Counted from the first letter of the stretch, positions 1-8,210 are shown. The stretch is 34,259 bases of DNA from Bradyrhizobium centrolobii (GCF_001641635.1 NZ_LUUB01000114.1:96065-130323), one strand, 5' to 3'. The notes: generated by a model from the sequence alone, not told the origin. Made by a program: numbers and translations.

Positions 1-39
1 GAGCCGTAGACAGCGGTTTGAAATGAGGAGTCGCCCACT

Positions 40-819
40 ATGCTGTCGCTGACCCAAGGCGCGTTCGGCCTCGCCTCCGGCTCGTTGGTCGGCTTTTCGC
101 TAGGGCTGCTTGGAGGCGGCGGCTCGATTTTGGCCGTGCCGCTCCTCGTCTATCTGGTCGGTGTGTCGGATCCGCACGTGGCGATCGGGACCAGCGCGAT
201 CGCCGTCGCGGCGAACGCTGCCGCGAACCTCTTCAATCACGCCCGCGCCGGCAATGTGAAGTGGCGCTGTGCCTCCGTATTCGCACTCGCAGGCGTGGCC
301 GGCGCGTTCCTCGGCTCTACCCTCGGCAAGATCGTCGAGGGCCAGAAGTTGCTGGCGTTGTTCGCCATTGTCATGATGGTGGTGGGCACGTTGATGCTGA
401 AGGGCCGCTCCGGCGCGGGTGAGCCGTCGGTCCGGCTCAACCGGGGGAACCTGCCGAAGCTTCTCGCCCTGGGGCTTGTCACGGGAGCCTTGTCGGGCTT
501 CTTCGGGATCGGCGGCGGCTTCCTGATCGCGCCGGCGCTCATCGCTGCCACCGGCATGCCGATCCTCTATGCGGTCGGCTCCTCTCTGGTGGCGGTGACC
601 GCCTTTGGGCTGACTACGGCGGCCAACTACGCCCTGTCCGGCCTCGTGGATTGGTATCTTGCCGCGTTGTTTATCTTAGGCGGCGTTCTCGGCGGACTCT
701 TTGGCGCCCGCTCCGCCGGCTCGCTCGCCGGGCGCAAAGGTGCATTGAACACCGTGTTCGCGGCGCTCATATTTGCGGTGGCGATCTACATGCTGGTCCG
801 CAATCTCGGCTTCATCTGA
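40..819 (+). CDS. TauE/SafE (TSUP) family membrane permease
   Basis: A 259-residue, very hydrophobic protein of the sulfite exporter TauE/SafE family, whose members move small sulfur-containing or organic anions across the inner membrane. It shows the two-halved family layout: a glycine-rich GLLGGGGS segment near residues 22-30 in the first half is mirrored by GFFGIGGGF around residue 155 in the second half, and hydrophobic helices follow each. Length is normal for the family. The ATG at 40 has GAGGAG at 25-30 at good spacing. The substrate cannot be read from the sequence. It sits alone at the left edge; its upstream promoter is cut off by the window, so I cannot say whether it belongs to the low-oxygen gene set to its right. 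Confidence 0.85.
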   Translation: MLSLTQGAFGLASGSLVGFSLGLLGGGGSILAVPLLVYLVGVSDPHVAIGTSAIAVAANAAANLFNHARAGNVKWRCASVFALAGVAGAFLGSTLGKIVEGQKLLALFAIVMMVVGTLMLKGRSGAGEPSVRLNRGNLPKLLALGLVTGALSGFFGIGGGFLIAPALIAATGMPILYAVGSSLVAVTAFGLTTAANYALSGLVDWYLAALFILGGVLGGLFGARSAGSLAGRKGALNTVFAALIFAVAIYMLVRNLGFI

Positions 820-926
820 TTGAGATCCTCACAACAAATGATCGAAGGTCGCCTTCGGATCGAAATTCTTAGTGCGAGCATAGACGTATGCGTTACCCCG
901 CGGAAGCGGACGACGCATTACACGTC

Positions 927-1091
927 CTAGTCCTCCGGTGTTCGATTGGCAAACTTGCGGGAAGCCGCTCGACGGATCTGGGAGCGGACCGGACGTCTGG
1001 CAAAGCTGCCAATCGACGAATAAAGGAGTGTGATTTCGAGCGCGCCATATAGCGCGAGTATCATCAGCGCCTTGATTGCTTCGCTAGTCAT
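927..1091 (-). CDS. small membrane protein, 54 aa, unknown function
   Basis: A short reading frame of 54 codons starting MTSEAIKALM and ending RTPED. Residues about 5-24 form one hydrophobic helix (ALMILALYGALEITLLY) followed by an Arg-rich tail, the pattern of a single-pass inner-membrane peptide with a cytoplasmic basic end. GGAGG lies a few bases before the ATG. It begins 23 bp after the stop of the small membrane protein at 1115-1327 on the same strand, so the two look like one operon. I do not recognise a family. Its support is the ribosome binding site, hydrophobic pattern and operon position. Confidence 0.5.
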   Translation of the reverse strand: MTSEAIKALMILALYGALEITLLYSSIGSFARRPVRSQIRRAASRKFANRTPED

Positions 1092-1114
1092 TTCGCGATC
1101 CTCCAACAGCCGAT

Positions 1115-1327
1115 CTAAATCGGGTGCCTCTCACGTCGCGCGACCTCGGTAATGGCATGGCCTAGACGAGGCTCGTAGACGGTCTGAGTCGTCGCCTTCA
1201 CAATCATTTCCGGATGGGGCGGGCGGGCGGTCAGTGTGGTCGCTACGATGGCGATGCTGGCGAGCAGCACGGAGACGACCACCTTTAGGTGCGTTGCCTT
1301 ATCCGCGGTGTAGATCGAGTGATTCAT
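1115..1327 (-). CDS. small single-pass membrane protein, 70 aa, unknown function
   Basis: The frame is open further upstream, but the likely start is the internal ATG at 1327 (MNHSIYTADKATHLK), preceded by AGGGG. The upstream extension is proline/arginine-rich and looks non-coding. Residues about 14-32 (VVVSVLLASIAIVATTL) form a membrane helix or uncleaved signal anchor, leaving about 38 residues outside. Small proteins with this MNHSIY...ATHLK opening are, as I recall, common hypotheticals in Bradyrhizobium relatives; no function is known to me. It is first of a two-gene minus-strand unit with the 54-residue protein. A FixK/FNR-like palindrome lies in the divergent region towards the protease gene, about 175 bp upstream. 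Confidence 0.6.
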   Translation of the reverse strand: MNHSIYTADKATHLKVVVSVLLASIAIVATTLTARPPHPEMIVKATTQTVYEPRLGHAITEVARRERHPI

Positions 1328-1501
1328 TGCAGGCCCCTGGTCATCGAGCCAAATGCGTGCTGGCGAAGCCTTTCTAAAGCATCCGCCGGGCGGCCGAAAT
1401 TTGGGGGCTTCACCTAAGTAAGTATCCGTAGGACGGGAGGCGGCGCGGCTCGCGCCCACCCAACATGCGCCCGGCGCTTCACGAGGAGAGTGAGGCGGAC
1501 T

Positions 1502-1515
1502 TTGAGAATCCTCAA
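1502..1515. promoter_or_regulatory. FixK/FNR-type operator TTGAGAATCCTCAA
   Basis: An exact TTGA-N6-TCAA palindrome, the consensus bound by FNR/FixK activators. It ends 58 bp before the protease ATG at 1574, the right distance for activation of that gene. It is about 175 bp from the divergent small membrane gene. Confidence 0.55.
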
Positions 1516-1573
1516 ATCGCACCCAATCCGGGACGTTAGGCTCTTCCGGCAACGATCGCCGAACCGGTGTCTT

Positions 1574-2320
1574 ATGTCACGCAGTATCTTTTGCCGATGT
1601 CTAAAATGGATAGGCGTCTCGGTGTGGAGCCTGGTGCTTGTCCTCGGGTCCGGTGCCTGTTGGGGCGACGATCTCTATAGAGAACAAGAGACTTACTCGA
1701 CGAGGAGCCTTGCTCCCCTCGTGAAACGCATCTCGCCGGCTGTGGTAGGGATACGAAGCTGGGGCGTGCCGTCCGAGCCGCGAATATTCGATCCGGAAGC
1801 CGGATTTCCAGATCCTCCTACACCTCGAGAGCTGCAGGGAGCGGGCGTAATCGTGGATGCCCTGGCAGGGCTGATCGTCACCGCAGATCACCTGGTTGCA
1901 AACGCAACGGTCGTAAAAGCATTGCTCCAGGATGGGCGAGCCCTGAACGCCGTTCTGCTGGCCCGATCCGAGCGAGATGACGTTGCGCTACTGCGGATCG
2001 CTGCTGATAACCTTCGAGCACTGGCTTTGGAGAAACCTGGCGCGCTTGAGGTGGGAGAGCTCGTCCTGGCGATCGGCGATCCCCAGGATTGGGGACAGAG
2101 CGTGACATTTGGCATCGTTTCAGCGTTGCATCGTTCGTGTCCAGGCATTGCCAATAGCGATCTGGTCCAATCAGACGTGCTTGTGGGCCAGGGGAACTCG
2201 GGAGGCGCGCTGGTGAATATACGAGGCAAGCTGATCGGAGTGATCGTCGCGCGAAGAGGTGGTTTTGCCTTTGCGGCACCGGTCGACGCGGTCACGAGGC
2301 TTTTTGTGTCCGCCCAATAG
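1574..2320 (+). CDS. secreted trypsin-like serine protease, HtrA/DegP-like without PDZ
   Basis: A 248-residue protein with a signal sequence (basic MSRSIFCRCLKW, then VSVWSLVLVLGSGACWG) and a chymotrypsin-fold protease domain like that of DegP/HtrA. The catalytic triad is visible: His106 in VTADHLV, Asp136 in DDVALLRI and Ser209 in GQGNSGGAL. The chain stops shortly after the protease domain, so the PDZ domains of ordinary DegP are absent and substrate capture must differ. Expected site: periplasm or membrane-anchored. The frame is open from 1490, but the ATG at 1574 is where a signal peptide begins. The FixK/FNR-like box at 1502-1515 suggests low-oxygen induction. Confidence 0.75.
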   Translation: MSRSIFCRCLKWIGVSVWSLVLVLGSGACWGDDLYREQETYSTRSLAPLVKRISPAVVGIRSWGVPSEPRIFDPEAGFPDPPTPRELQGAGVIVDALAGLIVTADHLVANATVVKALLQDGRALNAVLLARSERDDVALLRIAADNLRALALEKPGALEVGELVLAIGDPQDWGQSVTFGIVSALHRSCPGIANSDLVQSDVLVGQGNSGGALVNIRGKLIGVIVARRGGFAFAAPVDAVTRLFVSAQ

Positions 2321-2419
2321 GAGCGGGCTGATCCCAGCCGTCTGCGTCAAAGATCTTGCCGCGGTCCTCGTCCTCTGACCGTCGGAATCCATCCGAATTC
2401 CGATCCAGAAGTATGCATG

Positions 2420-2599
2420 TCAGTGAGGGGCGCGTCGGCTGCGCCCGGAATAGGCCGCAACCAGCCCGACCAGGCCTGTGACAAGGAGTATCGTAACAAA
2501 GGTCTGAATCAAGCCGAAGTTCAGCGCGTCACGCGCCACGAACAGCGCAGTGATCGGCGCTGCGATGACAAAGAGAATCCGAACGATCCATCCAAGCAT
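2420..2599 (-). CDS. small two-helix membrane protein, 59 aa
   Basis: A 59-codon frame: MLGWIVRILFVIAAPITALFVARDALNFG, then IQTFVTILLVTGLVGLVAAYSGRSRR. It has two hydrophobic helices (about 4-22 and 31-50) joined by a short polar loop and ends in a basic tail. CGAGG precedes the ATG. It starts 23 bp after the stop of the CBS-BON gene on the same strand, so it is probably the last gene of the hsp20 - CBS-BON - small membrane protein operon. The function is unknown to me. Confidence 0.6.
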   Translation of the reverse strand: MLGWIVRILFVIAAPITALFVARDALNFGLIQTFVTILLVTGLVGLVAAYSGRSRRAPH

Positions 2600-2622
2600 G
2601 GTTGCCTCGATGCGCGAGCGAT

Positions 2623-3339
2623 TTAGCCCGCAGCCACCATGTCTTTCCCCGACTCGGCCAAATACTCCGAGTAAGTATAGCGGAGGTGGTCGTGAACCTC
2701 CTTGACGCCATTGGTGTTCTCGGCGGCGACGATCGTCGCCCGCCGGGCCTCATCGGTGGTGATGAGGCCGTGCAAATGGACGATGCCTCTGCGGACATTC
2801 ACTTCAAAGCCGATCGGACGCCAGTCGGTTGCGTTGACCTTGCGCGTGATGCGCTCGCGAATGTGCTCATCATCGGCGGTCGGGTCGGGAATTTCATGCG
2901 CGAGGCTCGCCATGGCTTGCAGCAGATTCGTCCTCGTGACAATTCCGACCGGCGCCTTGCCCCGCATCACCGGGACGCGTTTGATGTCGTGCTTTTCCAT
3001 CAGGTCGACCAGATCGGCCAGCGAGGTCTCTTCCTGCACTGAGATAACGTGCCGCGTCATGACATCTTCGACCTTGCGGCTGCGTTCGTGAATGAATTCG
3101 GCGGCCGCCCGTGCCGGTCCCATGAAGAACTTCAACCAGGCGGCGTGCTTGCGACCGGTGCCGATCTCGCTGCGGCGAAGGAAGTCGCTTTCCGAGACGA
3201 CGCCGACGAGGTTGCCGGCATCGTCGATGACGGGTAGGCCGCTGATGTGCATTCGAAGCATGATCTTGGCGGCTCCTCCGACCGTGCTGTGCGGCGTCAC
3301 GGCGACGACGTCTTTGGTCATGACATGATGTGCGCGCAT
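2623..3339 (-). CDS. tandem CBS-domain protein with C-terminal BON domain
   Basis: A 238-residue cytosolic protein. Residues about 1-60 (MTKDVVAVTPHSTVGGAAKIML...GLPVIDDAGNLVGVVSESDFL) and 90-150 (VEDVMTRHVISVQEETSLADLVDLM...VPVMRGKAPVGIVTRTNLL) are a pair of CBS motifs that together usually form a Bateman module binding adenosine nucleotides. Residues about 157-225 (IRERITRKVNATDW...VNVRRGIVHLHGLI...GVKEVHDHL) are a BON domain, often a lipid- or surface-binding fold. This CBS-CBS-BON architecture is common in rhizobial stress operons. It lies 86 bp downstream of hsp20 with no FixK/FNR-like box of its own in the gap, so it is probably co-transcribed from the hsp20 promoter. The ligand and target are unknown. 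Confidence 0.85.
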   Translation of the reverse strand: MRAHHVMTKDVVAVTPHSTVGGAAKIMLRMHISGLPVIDDAGNLVGVVSESDFLRRSEIGTGRKHAAWLKFFMGPARAAAEFIHERSRKVEDVMTRHVISVQEETSLADLVDLMEKHDIKRVPVMRGKAPVGIVTRTNLLQAMASLAHEIPDPTADDEHIRERITRKVNATDWRPIGFEVNVRRGIVHLHGLITTDEARRATIVAAENTNGVKEVHDHLRYTYSEYLAESGKDMVAAG

Positions 3340-3425
3340 GATATGCCCTCAAAGGTCGATGATGCTCCGACTTCCATGATTGGGGCGAGGCTGCGGCTGG
3401 GGGCAGCCTCGCTCCGTTGAGGCCC

Positions 3426-3947
3426 TCAGGCCGCCCTCACGTTGATCGTCTTGGCCGGCTTCTGCGCCTCTTCGGTCTTCGGAAGCGTGACCATCAGCAC
3501 GCCGTTCTTGAAGGTCGCCTCGATCTTGTCGGCGTTGACGCTGTCCGGCAGGGTGAAATACCGCTCGAAGGTGCCGTAGCGGCGCTCGGAGACGTAGTAG
3601 TCCTTCTTCTTTTCCTCGGTCTCTTCCCGCTTCTCACCCTTGATGGTGAGGGCGCCGTTTGCGACCGTAATGTTGATGTTCTTTTCGTCGAGGCCAGGCA
3701 GCTCAGCCGTGATCTCGTACGCCTTGTCGCTTTCGGCGACGTCGACGGCCGGCCCAGAGATCGACTTGGAAAGGTCGCGTTCGAGCCGCGCGAGCGATCG
3801 GAACGGCCGATTCCAGAAGCCGCTGCCGAAATCGTCGAAGATCTGGTCGATTTCGTTTCTCAGTGCCTGAAACGGCCGCCATGTCTCGCTGCCGACTGCG
3901 GGCGCGCGGGACGGTTTCGTGACAGGTACTTTTGTCTCGGTTGCCAT
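3426..3947 (-). CDS. small heat-shock protein, Hsp20/alpha-crystallin family
   Basis: A 173-residue ATP-independent holdase that binds unfolding proteins for later refolding. The alpha-crystallin domain runs from about residue 70 (VDVAESDKAYEITAELPGL) to 165 and includes LTIKGEK and the late signature GVLMVTLPK. A C-terminal INV matches the I-x-I/V tail that links oligomer subunits. The frame is open further upstream, but the ATG at 3947 has a clean GGAGAA site and opens MATETKVPVTK. A FixK/FNR-like box lies 70-83 bp before the start; no ROSE-type RNA thermometer was evident in the short leader. It heads the operon with the CBS-BON and small membrane genes. Confidence 0.9.
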   Translation of the reverse strand: MATETKVPVTKPSRAPAVGSETWRPFQALRNEIDQIFDDFGSGFWNRPFRSLARLERDLSKSISGPAVDVAESDKAYEITAELPGLDEKNINITVANGALTIKGEKREETEEKKKDYYVSERRYGTFERYFTLPDSVNADKIEATFKNGVLMVTLPKTEEAQKPAKTINVRAA

Positions 3948-4016
3948 GATGATTTCTCCTTCGAGGTTTGACCATCTCGGTCGCCTGGAAGAATAGTCAC
4001 GGTCATCGGTCGGAGG

Positions 4017-4030
4017 TTGATTTCGCTCAA
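4017..4030. promoter_or_regulatory. FixK/FNR-type operator TTGATTTCGCTCAA (hsp20)
   Basis: An exact TTGA-N6-TCAA palindrome, ending 70 bp upstream of the hsp20 ATG at 3947. An activator at -41.5 would give a leader of about 35 nt. Confidence 0.6.
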
Positions 4031-4226
4031 ATTCGCGAGCAGCGCCGCAAAGGTGTTTCGAGCTGCCCGGGTTACAGTCGCGCTTAGTTGGATTCACTGG
4101 AAAAAGGTGGTGAGTGAGGCCTCGTTCAACGCGGCGCGAGCTCGGCGATCAGCGCCCATCCGACGGAGCAAAATGCGGCAGAGAGACAGACATTTCTCGA
4201 TCGACAGCCGAGATCATATGCGTCGG

Positions 4227-4445
4227 CTATGCATCCGGTCTCCTCGGCATCCAGTGGTCGCCGAGTTTCACGTAGGAGCGCTTCACGGCCGCCCAGGCCG
4301 TTCGGTGTGCGATCTCTTCCTGTCGGAGGTCCCCGACATGCGAGGCAAAGGAGTGATTGAACGCTTCCCGGTAGATGTCCATGGCATGAGGCGGCAAGTG
4401 GTGTCGTACTCCCGCGGGAAGGTCTTCGTTTGAACGATAGGGCAT
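4227..4445 (-). CDS. ChaB family protein, 72 aa
   Basis: A 72-residue protein with the ChaB family pattern: MPYRSNEDLP start, LPPHAMDIYREAFNHSF in the middle, and EEIAHRTAWAAVKRSYVKLGDHW at the end. ChaB was named as a regulator of the ChaA cation/proton antiporter in E. coli, but in other bacteria its role is unclear. The ATG at 4445 has AGGAT upstream; the longer open frame continues into the groEL end and is not used. It starts 31 bp after the groEL stop on the same strand, so groEL and this gene form an operon, hinting at a stress rather than a transport role. Confidence 0.8.
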   Translation of the reverse strand: MPYRSNEDLPAGVRHHLPPHAMDIYREAFNHSFASHVGDLRQEEIAHRTAWAAVKRSYVKLGDHWMPRRPDA

Positions 4446-4476
4446 CGTCGCATCCTGTGCTGGCAGGACGTCGCAG

Positions 4477-6099
4477 CTACATCGCCAAGTCGGGCTCGGG
4501 CAACCGCTCGCGCTTCGGCTCCGCAATTTCCGTCATCGTCGCTTCCGTCAGAAGCAGCACGCTCGCGACGGAAACCGCGTTTTCAAGCGCGGTCCGTACG
4601 ACCTTCACCGGGTCGACGATGCCGGCCTCCACGAGGTCGACATAGACCTTCCGGGCGGCGTCGAAGCCGAAGTTACCCTCGCTGGCGAGCATCCGTGCAA
4701 CCACGACGCCGCCGTCAGTCGCGGAATTTTCGGCGATCTGACGCGCGGGGGCTTCGAGTGCGCGCCTCAGGATCTGTAAGCCGGTTCGTTCGTCGCCCTC
4801 GCACGCGGCCTCCTCCTCGGCCACAGCTGCGAATGCCCGAAGCAGTGCTAGGCCTCCGCCCGGAACTATGCCTTCCGCGACCGCAGCTTTCGTCGAGCTG
4901 ATCGCATCGTCCAGCGCTTCTTTCTTCGCCTTCATCTCGGCCTCGGTCGGTGCTCCCACCCGGATCACGGCGACGCCACCTGACAGCTTGGCAAGGCGCT
5001 CCTCGAGCTTCTCGCGATCGTAGCCGCTGGTCGTTTTCTCGATCTCGACGCGAATTTGAGCCAGCCGTGCGTCAATGCGGGCGCGATCGCCTCCACTGCC
5101 GATCAGGGTGGTATTCTCCTTGTCGGAGACCACGCGCGCGGCGCGACCGAGTTGCTGCAGGGTGGCGCTTTCCAGCTTCAGGCCAATCTCCTCCGAGATC
5201 ACCTGCGCGCCGGTGAGTATGGCAATGTCCTCCAGCATGGCTTTGCGCCGATCGCCGAAACCGGGCGCCTTGACGGCGCAGGCCTTGAGCACGCCGCGTA
5301 GTTGATTGACGATGAGGGTGGCCAGAGCTTCGCCCTCGATGTCCTCGGCGATGATCAGAAGCGATCGGCCGCTTTTGGCGACTTGCTCGAGCAGGGGGAC
5401 CAGATCCCGCAGCGCGCCGATCTTGTGATCGCACAACAGGACATGGGGATCCTCCAACACAGCTTCCATCCGGTCGGCGTCCGTGACGAAATACGGCGAG
5501 AGGAATCCGCGATCGAATTTCATACCTTCGACGACGTCCAGGAGGGTCTCTGTCGTCTTGGATTCCTCGACCGAAATCACGCCGTCGCCGCCGACTTTTT
5601 CGAGCGCATCTGCCACCAGCTCGCCGATGGAGACGTCGTTGTGCGCTGAAATCGTGGCGACCTGTACTTTCTCCGCCCTGGTCTTCACCGGTTTCGCCAT
5701 GGCATGCAACGCCGCGATGGCAGCCTGTGTTCCGCGATCGAGGCCGCGCTTGAGGTCGATCGCGCTTGCACCGGCGACGACATTTCGAACGCCGTCGGCG
5801 AGGATGGCATGAGCGAGGATCGTGGACGTGCTGGTGCCGTCGCCCACGACATCGCCGGTTTTCTCGGCTGCTTGTCGCAGTACCTGAGCGCCCAGATTCT
5901 CTTCCGCGTCTTTGAGATCGAATTCCTTGGCAATAGTAACACCATCGTTGCAGACGATCGGCGCGCCCCACGCCTTCTGGATCAGAACGGACTTCGACTT
6001 CGGGCCCAGGGTTACGCGTATGGCGTCTGCAAGCAGGGATGCGCCGCGTAAGACTTTTTCACGGGCCTCTGAGTGAAACAGGACTCGTTTGTGCGCCAT
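4477..6099 (-). CDS. groL: divergent GroEL-type chaperonin (no adjacent groES)
   Basis: A full-length (540 aa) group I chaperonin subunit. The ATPase residues are in place: VTLGPK near 29-34, Asp52 in NDGVTIAKE, Asp87 in GDGTST, and GIVPGGGLALL in the C-terminal equatorial domain. It differs clearly from housekeeping GroEL: the N-terminus is MAHKRVLFHSEAREK, the usual GDGTTTAT is GDGTSTST, and the flexible Gly-Gly-Met tail is missing (it ends EPDLAM). No groES lies beside it, so it would have to use a GroES made elsewhere. A FixK/FNR-like box sits 76-89 bp before the ATG. It is followed by the ChaB-family gene. Rhizobia commonly carry several groEL copies under different controls; this looks like the low-oxygen copy. 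Confidence 0.92.
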   Translation of the reverse strand: MAHKRVLFHSEAREKVLRGASLLADAIRVTLGPKSKSVLIQKAWGAPIVCNDGVTIAKEFDLKDAEENLGAQVLRQAAEKTGDVVGDGTSTSTILAHAILADGVRNVVAGASAIDLKRGLDRGTQAAIAALHAMAKPVKTRAEKVQVATISAHNDVSIGELVADALEKVGGDGVISVEESKTTETLLDVVEGMKFDRGFLSPYFVTDADRMEAVLEDPHVLLCDHKIGALRDLVPLLEQVAKSGRSLLIIAEDIEGEALATLIVNQLRGVLKACAVKAPGFGDRRKAMLEDIAILTGAQVISEEIGLKLESATLQQLGRAARVVSDKENTTLIGSGGDRARIDARLAQIRVEIEKTTSGYDREKLEERLAKLSGGVAVIRVGAPTEAEMKAKKEALDDAISSTKAAVAEGIVPGGGLALLRAFAAVAEEEAACEGDERTGLQILRRALEAPARQIAENSATDGGVVVARMLASEGNFGFDAARKVYVDLVEAGIVDPVKVVRTALENAVSVASVLLLTEATMTEIAEPKRERLPEPDLAM

Positions 6100-6174
6100 T
6101 TGAATGCCTCAGATGTGCTGCCCGTTGCCAATGCGATCTGCGCGCCAGTGTGTACGACTGCGCTTGGCTTAAAC

Positions 6175-6188
6175 TTGATCCTGGTCAA
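6175..6188. promoter_or_regulatory. FixK/FNR-type operator TTGATCCTGGTCAA (groEL side)
   Basis: An exact TTGA-N6-TCAA palindrome in the groEL/ftsH divergent region, 76-89 bp before the groEL start. It is one of two such boxes in this intergenic region. Confidence 0.6.
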
Positions 6189-6265
6189 CCTGAGCTTCAC
6201 CCTCGGCGGCCGCGGTTCGGCAACGCTGGCATCTCCTTACAATGCGCCAGAAGCGGCTGCCTGTG

Positions 6266-6279
6266 TTGACCTGAATCAA
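6266..6279. promoter_or_regulatory. FixK/FNR-type operator TTGACCTGAATCAA (ftsH side)
   Basis: An exact TTGA-N6-TCAA palindrome ending 64 bp before the ftsH GTG start. The two boxes here each lie at activating distance from one of the divergent genes. Confidence 0.6.
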
Positions 6280-6343
6280 GTCGAGTTCGCCGTCCCAGAT
6301 TACCATTTAACTACATTGCAGCCGACGCCGATGGGAGGAGCAG

Positions 6344-8188
6344 GTGGACTCAAATCAAGTCTCGCGAAAGCAGGCCATAACGATGGCCGTTATTTTCGCA
6401 GGCGGTATGCTGCTCGTCGTTTTGCAGTTTACTCTGACGACGTACGATTCAATCGAAACTGTCCCTTATAGCCAATTCGAGCAGTTGCTCGCCCAGGAAA
6501 AGGTGGCCGAAGTTTCCGTTGGGCCAGATACAATTCAGGGAAAATTGAAGGAGCAACTTCCGAGCGGAAAATCGGCATTCGTGACCGCGCGGGTGGATAT
6601 GGCCTTGGCCGAAAAGCTCGCGGAAAAGGGCGTGAGTGTTACCGGCGTTCCCGGAAATGGCGTACTGCAAACACTGCTGTCCTGGCTCTTTCCGGCCATC
6701 GTCTTCTTCGTGATCTGGTTTTGGATCGGTCGCAGTATGGGCGGCCGCCAAGGTTTCGGAGGACTTATGGCGATCAGTAAGTCCCGTGCAAAGGTGTATG
6801 TCGAGAAGGACACGAAGGTTACGTTCGCGGATGTAGCCGGCGTCGACGAGGCGAAGTTCGAGCTCCAGGAAGTGGTCTCATTCCTCAAGGACCCCACGAG
6901 CTACGGCCGGTTGGGCGCGCATGTGCCGAAGGGAATTTTGCTGGTGGGACCGCCAGGGACGGGGAAGACCCTGCTCGCCCGAGCCGTGGCGGGAGAGGCC
7001 GGCGTTCCGTTTTTCTCGATCTCGGGCTCGGAATTCGTCGAGATGTTCGTTGGCGTTGGCGCAGCGCGCGTTCGGGACCTGTTTGAGCAGGCCCGCAAGG
7101 CGGCACCATGCATCATCTTCGTCGACGAACTCGATGCGCTGGGGCGCAGCCGCGGACCGCTGTCGTTCGGGGGCTACGACGAGAAGGAGCAGACTCTCAA
7201 CCAGCTCCTGTCGGAGCTTGATGGCTTCGACCCGAGCGCCGGCGTCATCCTGCTGGCAGCCACTAACCGCCCCGAGATCCTGGATCCCGCGCTGTTGCGG
7301 GCGGGCAGGTTCGATCGACAGGTCCTCGTCGACCGGCCGGATAAGGGCGGGCGCATTGCCATTCTCAAGGTGCACGTCCGCAAGATCCGTATGGGCAAAG
7401 ATGTCGACCTCGACAAGGTGGCGGGCCTGACGACCGGTTTCACCGGGGCTGATCTCGCAAATCTGATCAACGAAGCTGCGATCGCCGCGACCAGGCGGAG
7501 CGGCGAGGAGGTCACACTCACCGATTTTGTTACGGCGATCGAGCGGATCGTGGCCGGTATCGAGAAGAAGAGCAGGGTACTCAGCAAGGACGAGCGCCGC
7601 AGGGTTGCCTATCACGAAATGGGGCATGCCCTCGTCGCGGCCAGCCTGCCCGGCGTCGACCCTGTGCAGAAGGTATCGATCATTCCGCGGGGAATCGGCG
7701 CGCTGGGGTACACCATCCAGCGCCCGACCGAGGACCGGTTCTTGCTTACGGTCGACGAGCTGAAGAACCGGATCGCTGTGCTGATGGGGGGACGCGCGTC
7801 GGAGCGCCTGATTTTCGACGGGGCCATTTCGACCGGCGCCGCCGATGATCTTCAACGTGCGACCGAAGTCGCCATCGAGATGGTGACCAAATACGGCATG
7901 GACGAGACAGTAGGGCAGCGCACCTATGCCGCTAAGCCGAAAGCGTTTCTTGCAGCGGCCCAGGATGCGGTCGTTGCGGCAGCGGAAGCGACGGGCCGCG
8001 AGATCGATCTCGCCGTACGTAACCTGATCGAGGAGGGCGACCGTCGCGCCCGGGATATCCTGCAACGACGGCGTGCCGACCTCGACGCCGGCGTTGAACT
8101 CTTGATCGCTAATGAAACGGTCACGTCGGAGCAGTTTGCGCCACTGCTCCGCAAGAACAGCAAGGAAAGCGAGCCGGTCGCCGCATGA
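6344..8188 (+). CDS. ftsH: FtsH-type membrane AAA+ zinc protease (stress paralogue)
   Basis: A 614-residue inner-membrane protease that extracts and degrades membrane and misfolded proteins. Helices at about 12-30 and 110-130 flank a small periplasmic domain. The AAA module has Walker A GPPGTGKT (202-209), Walker B IIFVDELDA (257-265) and the ATNRP...RAGRFDR second region of homology (306-325). The zinc site is HEMGH at 424-428 (usual form HEAGH), with the third ligand Asp in TGAADDLQRAT near 501. The GTG at 6344 follows GGAGGAG; an ATG 13 codons later is the alternative, but it would trim the start of the first helix. Sequence differences such as VDELDA for IDEIDA and HEMGH suggest a second, specialised FtsH. 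It is divergent from groEL and has its own FixK/FNR-like box. Confidence 0.92.
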   Translation: MDSNQVSRKQAITMAVIFAGGMLLVVLQFTLTTYDSIETVPYSQFEQLLAQEKVAEVSVGPDTIQGKLKEQLPSGKSAFVTARVDMALAEKLAEKGVSVTGVPGNGVLQTLLSWLFPAIVFFVIWFWIGRSMGGRQGFGGLMAISKSRAKVYVEKDTKVTFADVAGVDEAKFELQEVVSFLKDPTSYGRLGAHVPKGILLVGPPGTGKTLLARAVAGEAGVPFFSISGSEFVEMFVGVGAARVRDLFEQARKAAPCIIFVDELDALGRSRGPLSFGGYDEKEQTLNQLLSELDGFDPSAGVILLAATNRPEILDPALLRAGRFDRQVLVDRPDKGGRIAILKVHVRKIRMGKDVDLDKVAGLTTGFTGADLANLINEAAIAATRRSGEEVTLTDFVTAIERIVAGIEKKSRVLSKDERRRVAYHEMGHALVAASLPGVDPVQKVSIIPRGIGALGYTIQRPTEDRFLLTVDELKNRIAVLMGGRASERLIFDGAISTGAADDLQRATEVAIEMVTKYGMDETVGQRTYAAKPKAFLAAAQDAVVAAAEATGREIDLAVRNLIEEGDRRARDILQRRRADLDAGVELLIANETVTSEQFAPLLRKNSKESEPVAA

Positions 8189-8210
8189 TTGCGGCGCAGA
8201 TCGGCCCTCG

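Noticed and set aside
6878..8065. 395-codon minus-strand open frame
   Set aside because: Antisense to the AAA and protease domains of ftsH, with no start site or recognisable motif.
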